Below, in pieces: positions 6,512 through 15,800 of a DNA stretch of 23,861 nucleotides. The stretch is from a virus, in the IMG/VR virus record IMGVR_UViG_3300021376_000356, positions 1-23,861 of that record. One strand, written 5' to 3'. The stretch's first letter is position 1; every line of letters begins with the position of its first letter. Position numbers and translations under genes: made by a program. The notes under the pieces are model-generated. The model was not told where the DNA came from. It ran no database searches and worked only from the letters and a program-made list of their open reading frames with translations.

Positions 6512-8836
6512 TTATGCTGAAAAACTTGCTCCGGTTGGAAGAATGTTGAAATCAATTATAATGAATTCTGCAGTCTTCGTAGGTTGTAAGTAAATAGCTC
6601 CCGCTAAAATGTTTCTATCAATTACATCAGGAGTATTGTTTGTTTCATCCATTACAACATTAAATGCGTACAAACCCTGTCTTTGTTGAATGTTTTCCAG
6701 ATATGGGTTTACAGTATTAATAAATCTATTTCTTGTTTCAGAAGTGTTTTGTTCAAATACTAAATAACGAGATGTAGATGCTATAAATTTCTTAACTGCA
6801 ATCAATAATCTTCTTACATTGATTCTATCCAAAGCTGATGCTTTATCTTGTAAAGTTTTTTGACCAAATGCTACAATACCTTGTCCAGGAAATGCCGCAA
6901 TAGGATTTACTTTGTTTTCATACAGTGTATCTCTTTCAGAATGTGTCAATCTATTTAATACACTAACTGCGCCTACAATACCACCTCTATTCAAACCAGC
7001 AGGTGCAAACCATTCTGCTGCCAATCTATCACTACTTGCATAAACAGCAGGTAATAATACTGATGGTGGAACGGTTGTTAATTTATTTGTATTAACATCA
7101 ATTGTTTTCATCCAAGGATAATATGTTGCTACATAGTTTGAATCAACTGAATTTGCTTGTTCAGTTGCAGTTGTAATAGATGCATCATAGTCAGTAAAAT
7201 CAGCAATATAGAAACAATCTTGTCTATCTTCACACATATCAATTAATTTCTGAGTAACTGCTGGGTGAAGTTCCCTGATAATACCAGGAGCTACTACCAT
7301 ATTGATATCATATTCATCGGGATTAGAAAGTGCATTAATACCTTTAACATATGCTTGTGAACCCGCAGATGCTAAAGTTGAACAATTCAATCCTTGATTA
7401 TTAGCTGGTCCCCAATCTGCATCTCCGGCTTTAGCTTTTACTATAATTGGATTTACACCATCAAAACCACCTTGTAATGCTACTAAAAATTGTCTCTTAA
7501 CCATATCAGATGTTGCAGAACCTGTCATTTGATATGCCAATTGTGAATCAAATGCAAATGTAGTATTTACTCCTACCCCTGCACTTGCCGGTAATGGTTT
7601 TAAATATTGAGTGTTATCTAATAATGCTGCTACGCTTTCGTAATCAAATCCAGAATAATATTTTGGAGATGATGATGTATTTTCAGCAGAGCCAGTTTGA
7701 TAAATTACTTTAGGTACTAAATTTGGATTAGATAATCTTACAGGATTAGTATAAGCACCATGTCCAAAAGGTGCTGCTGATATTGGGAATGAGCCTGGTG
7801 CGGAAACTTCAACTCTTATATTGAGAGATTTGTTACTATAATCACCATTTTCAGTAATTTTACCGAATTGGTCAATTGTAAAATATCTGTCACCAATAAC
7901 TCTTGCAATATATCTAGGAGATGCTGGGTCTAAGTTTACATTACCAAATTGTTCAATAACACTTTTTGATTTATCAGTATCACCATATGTTCTTAATGTT
8001 ACTGTAAATGTTGAGTAATCAGTTGAACCATCTTCACCTGCGGCTTTTACATTTGAAATACCAATTTTATATTTCTTATTATAAACTTCACCTACTCCGA
8101 TTGTATGGAAACGGAAAAGGTCATATCTTTCACCACTTATCAATTGAGATTGTATATAAGGAGTTGATGCTGCCAAAGCTTCATCTGTATAATCTTGGTC
8201 AGGAAGTATAGAATGTGAAATTTGGGAAAATGTATCCGATACTGGAAATAAAGATGCACTATGTTCATAATAGATATATCCATAAGCATTTTTAACTCCA
8301 AATGGAGATTCACCAAATACATCTTTTAAGTCATTTGTATCAGAAGGAAGAATAGATGCGGAAATTCCAGCGTTTGGATTATTTAATCCGCCAAATTCAT
8401 TTCCTTTAAGTACAAAACTACCTTTCACTGCTTGATTATCTACAATACTACCAGTAGAAATAATTGCTTGATAAGTAGAACCTACTTTAGTGTTATATAA
8501 TACTCCTATTAATTTAACTCCAAAACCACTACCACTAGCAAATACGCCTAATGGTCCTTTTTGTGTATATCCTTCAGTACCAGCTATTCTTACAATAGTA
8601 GCAGTACTAGCTTCTCTAAGATAATTCTGAACTGCATACTCTGTATAAAAAGTTCCATCCGGTACTCCGAATATTGTTTCAAATTCCGTTTGTGAACTTA
8701 CGATTGTAGGAACAAACGAAGGTCCTTGTTTAAAAGGTCCTATAAACGCCGCTCCAATTTCACCAATTCCTTGAGCTAAGAAGGAAAGGTCATTTTCTCT
8801 CGTAAATACGCCTGGTGATACTATTCTTTCTGCCAT
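6512..8836 (-). CDS. 18: Contractile tail sheath protein (T4 gp18-like)
   Basis: The 774-residue protein has hallmarks of contractile sheath proteins. The N-terminus is MAERIVSPGVFTRENDLSFL, followed by GEIGAAFIGPFKQGPSFVPT and VQNYLREASTATIVRIAGTE (about residues 25-85). The conserved C-terminal domain (about 590-774) contains AAEWFAPAGLNRGGI, IAAFPGQGIVAFGQKTLQDK, ALDRINVRRLLIAVKKFIAS and the terminal strand AEFIIIDFNILPTGASF. The two end domains carry the handshake strands that link neighbouring subunits. The long middle (about 100-520) is the variable outward-facing insertion, which explains the length over T4 gp18 (659). A good GGAG Shine-Dalgarno (8847-8844) lies 7 bases before the ATG. 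A terminator and two overlapping TATTTATA motifs lie upstream, so this gene starts a transcript that continues into the tube gene. Confidence 0.96.
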   Translation of the reverse strand: MAERIVSPGVFTRENDLSFLAQGIGEIGAAFIGPFKQGPSFVPTIVSSQTEFETIFGVPDGTFYTEYAVQNYLREASTATIVRIAGTEGYTQKGPLGVFASGSGFGVKLIGVLYNTKVGSTYQAIISTGSIVDNQAVKGSFVLKGNEFGGLNNPNAGISASILPSDTNDLKDVFGESPFGVKNAYGYIYYEHSASLFPVSDTFSQISHSILPDQDYTDEALAASTPYIQSQLISGERYDLFRFHTIGVGEVYNKKYKIGISNVKAAGEDGSTDYSTFTVTLRTYGDTDKSKSVIEQFGNVNLDPASPRYIARVIGDRYFTIDQFGKITENGDYSNKSLNIRVEVSAPGSFPISAAPFGHGAYTNPVRLSNPNLVPKVIYQTGSAENTSSSPKYYSGFDYESVAALLDNTQYLKPLPASAGVGVNTTFAFDSQLAYQMTGSATSDMVKRQFLVALQGGFDGVNPIIVKAKAGDADWGPANNQGLNCSTLASAGSQAYVKGINALSNPDEYDINMVVAPGIIRELHPAVTQKLIDMCEDRQDCFYIADFTDYDASITTATEQANSVDSNYVATYYPWMKTIDVNTNKLTTVPPSVLLPAVYASSDRLAAEWFAPAGLNRGGIVGAVSVLNRLTHSERDTLYENKVNPIAAFPGQGIVAFGQKTLQDKASALDRINVRRLLIAVKKFIASTSRYLVFEQNTSETRNRFINTVNPYLENIQQRQGLYAFNVVMDETNNTPDVIDRNILAGAIYLQPTKTAEFIIIDFNILPTGASFSA

Positions 8837-8893
8837 TTTATTTCTCCGATTTGTATTTTAAATTTTGTATTTGTTTATCCACAAAAATACACA

Positions 8894-8907
8894 TATAAAT
8901 ATAAATA
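8894..8907 (-). promoter_or_regulatory. Two overlapping TATTTATA motifs upstream of the sheath gene
   Basis: The minus strand reads TATTTATATTTATA: two exact TATTTATA copies overlapping by two bases (8907-8900 and 8901-8894), 57 bases before the sheath ATG and directly after the terminator that closes the preceding gene. This is the only doubled copy and it belongs to the most abundantly needed tail protein. The 56-base leader is the longest of the six. Confidence 0.55.
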
Positions 8908-8952
8908 AAAAACCCAAAACATAATTTTGTTTATAAAGTGTTTCGGGTATTT
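8904..8952 (-). terminator. Rho-independent terminator before the sheath gene
   Basis: On the minus strand ACCCGAAACA (8948-8939) pairs with TGTTTTGGGT (8921-8912), ten pairs with one G-T wobble and a 17-base loop, followed by TTTTTATTT. It ends the transcript of the 140-residue gene 24 bases after its stop. The T-rich tail overlaps the first TATTTATA motif of the sheath gene, so termination and re-initiation are packed together. Confidence 0.75.
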
Positions 8953-8975
8953 TATTTTTTTTATATAATAATCTC

Positions 8976-9398
8976 TTAATCAGCTTGTGCCGCGTAATTA
9001 GCAGCCGCTGGTAAAGGTGGTGTTACTGATCCAGATAACGAACCGGTGTACCAAGGTAGTTCATGTTCTGAAACATTAGTAATAATGTTCTTTTGTCCAT
9101 TAATATCTTTCTGAACTCTACCCATAATATGCTCCCAATAGTTTGTAGATGAATTTGAACCACTTACGGTATTTTTTATCCATCCTAAAACTTTCTCTTC
9201 TGTTAAATCATTATATGATGTAAAAGTACTAACATTCACTTCAGATGCTTTAAAAGGAGTTGCTCCTTGAAAAGTTCCGCTGTAACCTTCATCATCGGTA
9301 ACTTTTACTTCCCATTGTGTACCTATAATAACCCCATCAAGCTCATTATAATTTTGTTTTTTAAGGCCTTTGAGTTGCCATTGCTCTGTATATCCCAT
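8976..9398 (-). CDS. Small conserved T4-type virion/structural protein
   Basis: This is a 140-residue protein with the pattern of a small family frequent in structural regions of T4-like phages, especially cyanophages. An N-terminal strand (EQWQLKGLKKQNYNELDGVI) is followed by TQWEVKVTDDEGYSGTFQGA, then the helix-forming motif YNDLTEEKVLGWIKNTV (about 63-79), a further helix (YWEHIMGRVQKDINGQ) and a short Pro-Trp ending (HELPWYTGS). The function of the family is not known to me; a minor capsid or tail decoration role is plausible. It lies alone between the giant fibre and the sheath. It starts 17 bases after a TATTTATA motif and is followed by its own terminator, so it appears to be a single-gene transcript. 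No Shine-Dalgarno is visible. Family assignment is from memory of the motif, without a search. Confidence 0.75.
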   Translation of the reverse strand: MGYTEQWQLKGLKKQNYNELDGVIIGTQWEVKVTDDEGYSGTFQGATPFKASEVNVSTFTSYNDLTEEKVLGWIKNTVSGSNSSTNYWEHIMGRVQKDINGQKNIITNVSEHELPWYTGSLSGSVTPPLPAAANYAAQAD

Positions 9399-9415
9399 AG
9401 TTTGTATGTTTTATG

Positions 9416-9424
9416 TATAAATAT
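9416..9424 (-). promoter_or_regulatory. Conserved TATTTATA motif upstream of the 140-residue gene
   Basis: The coding strand reads ACATATTTATACATAA, 17 bases before the ATG. Its plus-strand context ttatgtataaatat (14 bases) is identical to the copy at 19795-19803, which supports a conserved element longer than the 8-mer core. Confidence 0.55.
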
Positions 9425-9449
9425 GTTTGTTTTTGAAAAAAGTAACTTA

Positions 9450-9824
9450 TTATTCTTTATTAATAATATTGTAAACCATTTTTTTCAATTCTTCAATTTC
9501 CAAAGATTGTTTTTCAATTATTTCTTGCTGTTCTTTTACAGATTGAATTAATACTGGTACAATTTTTTCTAATTGGACTGTTTTATAGTATTCACCTGTT
9601 ACAGAACCTCCATCACCTAATGCATCAAACGGTGCTTGTTTTACTGCTTGTGGTACAACTTTTTCAACCTCTTGTGCAATAACACCAATATCATGTCTAT
9701 CCATTGGTACAAATCCTAATTCATCAACTAAAGGTTTCCAATCAAAATAAACTCCTCTTAATTGTTCCAATAATGATAATGCGTTTGGAATTGTTACTAC
9801 ATTTTCTTTTAATCTAATATCTGA
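9450..9824 (-). other. Peptidase S74 (intramolecular chaperone) domain of the giant fibre
   Basis: This is the coding segment for residues 3103-3226. In endosialidase-type chaperones, cleavage occurs just before the Ser of the SDxRxK motif. Here that Ser is codon 9824-9822 and the Lys five residues later is present, so the domain looks catalytically intact. The mature fibre would then end after residue 3102 (AYS). The tail of the domain (EQQEIIEKQSLEIEELKKMV) is a heptad-like trimeric coiled coil. Confidence 0.88.
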
Positions 9825-12800
9825 AGAATACGCAATAATGTTACCGGCAGCGTACATATTACCACCACCCATTTCCAGTTGCCATCTATTTGAAGATGCA
9901 GACCATCCACCGATACGAAGCCAGTTATCACCATCTAACCCCATATTAGTTGCCCAAATACCATATTTGTGGAATGATAGGAATGCAGAGTTATTACCGC
10001 CTGCAGTTGCTTGTAAATTCGCAGTACTAGTATTACCGGAATAGTAATTTCTTTCAACCCTAAATTGGAATTGACCATTAGTCTCCGAATAACCACCTAC
10101 TTGACAATGTGCGTAAAATGTTCTTAATTCACCAGAGTTGTTTCCAAAAAAGTAATAAGTATCATTTCTATCATAATACAAATACGATTGGTGATATGAA
10201 CCAAAGATTGTGTTATCATTATGCCAGTTAAGATACGTTGCGTATCCATCACGACAATCCAAATGTAAATTACCATTTGATGTAAAGATACTTGCCCATC
10301 CATCAACTCTGTTATTTGTACCAACTCTTAGATATGCACCCCACCACCAGTTTGGACCATGTAGAGTACCACCTCTCATTCTTAAACCTTGGTTATCGGT
10401 ATTGTGTGGGTCTAAGTAATATCCAGTATCTTGGTTATCATAAAAAATTGGCGCTCTTAACGAACCACCTGCTTCCAAATATTGGTTTACATATACACCC
10501 CAAGGTTGCATTGACATTCTTTCGTTACCAGCCCAATATAGGTAAAGGACTGCTCCACTCATATACCAAATCCAACCCCTAGCATTATCATGAACACCTA
10601 CGTTATCACCCATAGTACTCATATACACATATCTCGAACCTACTGAGTATCCATACCAACCGTTTCTACCACCACCATAAGTTGCTATGTGCCCATAAGA
10701 ACTACCTTCACAAAAGACACTCCAAATACCTTGTCCATAAGATTCCCAATAAACACCAGAACATCCTTGAGGTCTGAACCAGTTGTTTGCTAATACATAG
10801 TGAAGTTGGGATACACCATTTGGGTCAACTCTGTAGGATGTATCGTTTCTATCATAGAAAATAGTACTATCAATTCTACCAACACCATAGATATCATATC
10901 CATAGTGTTCTGAGTGATAGAAGAATCTAATCCATCTATTTGAGTAATAGTTGAGATATATATCATATCCACAGAATGAATCAATATGTAAGTTACCACT
11001 AAGCCAAATACGTCCACAACCATTTCTTGCATGCAAATAGTTATCCGTTCCAATATAGTGTAACTGAGAAGTACCATTAGGGTCTATATAATATCCGGAA
11101 TTATTAGAATCATACATTATTGTTGACCAGAAATCATTTGAGTATTCGTTCAATCCATACATCGCCACTTTATACCAAGGGCGTTTTGAACTCCAATAAG
11201 ATGTCCACCATGCACCACTAATAGGTCCACCAACTAACTGCCATCCATATCCACCATTGTAACAACAAACGTAGTGATGTGCTTGAACACCAACCCAGTG
11301 AGATGTACCGGCAGGTTGGTTAGCTGGGTTACCCCACGTATCAAAGAAACCACTACCCCATTGGAATACCGAAATAAGGTCAGTTGTACCCCAACCCATT
11401 GAACCCACCCAATAGTTAGAATCACCAGTATAATCATTTCTTCTAAAGTTACCTTTGGCTGTTAAACCAATTCTCATTTTAGAATAATCATCAGTACCTT
11501 GCCATCTAGTAGTACCATTACCATCAAAATAGAATGATGTATCGTGGTCATAGTAAATAGAAGCTCTAACGTCAGCGTGTGCATAAACACCATGTGACCT
11601 CATCGACATTCTATCATTACCTGCCCAATATAAATTCAGGTCACCACCACCCATATACCAAATCCAACCCCTAGCGGTATCATGCAATCCGAAGTTATCA
11701 CCCATTGTACTCATTAGAGTATAACGGCTACCCACACCATATCCTCTCCAACCATTTCTACCGCCACCATAAGTTGCAATGTGTCCATAAGGGTTACCCT
11801 CACATTCTGGTGACCAAATACCTCTACCATAAGATTCCCAATAAACACCAGTACAACCTTGTGGTCTGAACCAATTATTTGCGAGTACATAGTGAAGTTG
11901 CGATGTACCGTTAGGGTCTACATAATACCCAGTATTATTTCCATCATACCAAAAACCTGCATAGAATGTGCCACCACCAATGTTTCTATCGTACAACATT
12001 ATCTCATACCAAGGATATGTTGTACCACCCCATTTACCTCTTAACCACCAACGGCTTTGAGCATCATGTGCACCTACCATTTGCCAACCATATGCTGCTC
12101 CACCATCAGATGTTGCATAGTGTTGGCCGGAAACTATACCTTGAGCGTGAATGTATCCACCACCTTGAGGGTGTGCAGTACCACCGCCCCAAATATCCCA
12201 TCCCGCAAAACCAGACTTCCATGCATTATCCCAGTTTCCAGCAGAAGTTCCCCATCCAAAAGTACCCGTCCAATAATTTACATCACCTGTATAATCAAAT
12301 CTAGGAGTAATCCAATGATACCCCCTATTCATAGCTGCATGTGTTCTTTGGGTGAATCGTGCCAAGCTTGAAGTACCATTAGGGTCTACATAATAACCAC
12401 CATCTTGCCTATCGTAATAGATGTTGGCGTAAGGAGTTGCAACAATTTGTAAATTATTTCCAGTAGATTCACCCAAATACATTGTCATAGATGAGTTATT
12501 ACCATACCAGTGTTGTGATTCAACTACATATGCTGAGAAGTCCCAACGAGGCTCATTGTTTACGTTATTTACTAATTTAATTCTATTTGTTACATCATAG
12601 TTTCTACGAGATGTACTAGCTGGGTCATCATAATATCCTGTATTATTTGAGTCATAGAATATAGGACTGTATAAAGCTGCTGTTGAAAATATTGCTCCGG
12701 TTGTATAGATACCTCCATTCATTTGCAACCTAGTGTATGTTGTACCATTGTTTCTTAATGCGATAACATGAGGGTCACCAGGTAAGAATGTACTACTAGC

Positions 12801-15800
12801 ATATTCATATCCTAATCCGTACATATTACCGATTGGCCAGCTTTCACCAATAGTCCAAATTACTTTAGATGCTGTACCACTACTATTGTAATCACCCATC
12901 ATACCACCATTATTTCTAGATACCCAATAGTTATCGTAATATCCTCTACCAAAGTGATAAGATACGTTCATTACAGTTGTACCATTACCATCAAATCTAT
13001 AAGTTGTATCATTACCATCATAATAAATTGGTGCATACATTGCTCCCAATCCTTGTACATAATCATGTCCTATAATCCAACCATCAACTCTAAGATTTAG
13101 GTTACCACTATCTGAACTCATACGGAATTCACCTTGTGCTCCTATAACGTCAATACCAGATTGAGAATCCCAATGCGTATTGGTTCTAAATCTCATAGTA
13201 CCACCATTAACATAAGGCATTCTTATTTCAGAACTAAAGTCACCAAAGAATGCGGAGTTTGTATCGTAGAATATAGGTGCTTGAACATAGTTTACACCAT
13301 AAATGTCTCTACTTCTAAGTATTTGCAGGTCACCACTAATATATGAATAGGTATCACTTTCAATATTTGCAGTATATCCTTCTGCAACATCCATTACTCC
13401 ATCATAATATGCACCATTTTGTATTTTACGAAGTACAACTTGTCCATATGACCAAGATGATGAACCATTACCAATTACAATACAATACTTACCATCTTTA
13501 ACACCAACTCTTACAGGTTTATCAGTATATCCAACTACGTTTGCATTAAAGTTATACCAATAACCATTCCAGTTATGTCCACCAACTATTATAGTTGCTG
13601 CAGCATTTCCATTATATTCATAAATGTCAATTACAGCATGTATCATTCCATAGTTACCAATTCCACCAGGAAATTTAATAACCACTGCTCCGGTTGCACC
13701 TGTTGCTCCCCAAACTGCATAAGGTCTACCAACTAAGTTTCTTTGTTTAATACCACCTGCGATTCTTAAAGAAGTTGCTGTTGTATTAGGGTCTAAGAAA
13801 TACCCAGTATCATTATAATCATAGAATATATTTGCTCTTACATCACCAAAATTTGTAGCCGAACCACCACCGGCATTTATACCACCATATAACCAGTTAT
13901 ATCCGGCTGAATAAATACCAGATGGATGCCAAGATGCATTACCCGTACCACCAACGTTACCATTACCTCTATATGAGTATGAATAAACATCATTAAGGTT
14001 TGAAGTACCATTAGGGTCTAAATAATATCCTGTATTATTGTAATCATAAAACGATGTTCCTCTTACTTGTGCTGCTGATGCAAAGTTATTATTTGTCCAT
14101 GTCCAAGACCCACCATAGTTAGGTCCATCTAATTCAAATATTATGTTTGCACTTCTTAACCTCAATCCATAATAACCGGCTAATTGAACCATAGAACCAC
14201 CAAATGGTCCTCCTATATTCGAACCACCCAAACCATACCAAGGTGCGTTATTTACTGTATCACCAAAGTTATTATAAAGAGTAAAATATCTATCAGCAAA
14301 TATATTATTAATTCTTGAGTTTGAATTAGGGTCTACATAATATCCTGTATTATTTAAATCATAGAATATTGGTGATTGCATTGATGCTACTGCATAAAGG
14401 TTACCAGATGTATCACCATACACAACATTACCACCACCACTATTTCTGAATATGAACGACGATGCATATTGGAAGTACCAGTTACTACTATGATATTGAA
14501 TTTTACCCGAAAATTCACCTGTCCATCCTGCCGAGTCTGCCCTCCAATCACCAACCGTTCTTATAGATTGAGTTGATGTTGGGTCCAAATAATAACTAGT
14601 ATTATTTTGGTCATAGAATATTGGTGCTCGCATTGAACCAAACGCAAAAAGGTTAGATGAAGTATCTATGTATCCTCTTTGTGTGTTTCCAGTTACAAAT
14701 TCTATGTAACTACCATCAGAACCTAATGATAAATAATTTGATGAATAAATACCAGGTCTACCCCAAGCTGCTCCTAATCTAACATCACCAACACCATTAC
14801 CCTCTGCATTATTTACTCTAAATCCAGAATCGTTTGTATAAAATTGAACTCTGTTAGATGAACCGCCTCGTAGTACAAACCCACCATTAGCCGGGTCTAT
14901 ATAATAAGAGTTGTTATTAATATCAATAAATGAAGCCCCATATATACTACCACCACTATAAATGTTTCTATTAGTTGCTAAACCAGCGTAAGAGTTAGGG
15001 TCTATTTCTGCAAATGTTGTGGAACCAGGATTACCAGTACCACCATTTGTCAATGTCCAACCACTACTTTGATAGTTATCACTCATTGCAATTCGCAATG
15101 TTCCACCTGAAGTTATGTAAATTTGTAAGAAATGAGTATCGTATGTACCCGTACCTCTTATACGAATATTATTAAATATACCCCCATTACCGTACCAACT
15201 CTTACCCAACATTGTAATTGTAGCAGAACCACCAAATGAAATTCCAGCATTAAACTTCATAGAGCCATGCATAGAACTTTCATAGTCCCATATATGGAAC
15301 GTAGCCATTGCTCTATTACCAGGATTTGTTGCAATAGTCAACCACGTGCCTGCGGTAACATTAATATCTAAAAATTGCTGTACTGCCCAACCACCAACAT
15401 TTAATAAATTTAGGTTTGATGTTGAAGCAGGGTCTATATAATAGCCAGAATTATTTAAATCATAGTATATTGGTGAATAAACCGAATTATTTACATAGAG
15501 TATATTATCAATTCTAACATTCGCATCGCCTTCACCAAATGATGCTATACGAGAACTTAAATCTTCATTATTAAAGATACGGATACCACCATATCCAGGT
15601 TGTGCACCCATACGGATACCAGTGTGCCATCTTAAGTCTAATTTGTTGTAGTTACCACCATAGTTTTCTAAGTTAGTACCAATGTAGTAGTTGTCTGCTG
15701 CATCATTATCGCCACCACCAAGCATTAATCTTACACCAGTTATACTATTATATGCGTTTGCTGAAGTATATCCCCCAATTGTTACTCTCCTTTCATTTGA

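Noticed and set aside
8140-8322. Small minus-strand ORF (and 8008-8211 plus) within the sheath gene
   Set aside because: They overlap a strongly supported sheath coding frame and have no recognisable motifs or start signals.
9436-9470. Possible terminator at the end of the giant fibre gene
   Set aside because: The 7-base stem TATTATT/AATAATA is A-T only and lies mostly inside the coding end; a T6 run follows 7 bases later. It is too weak to call, though weak termination is possible.
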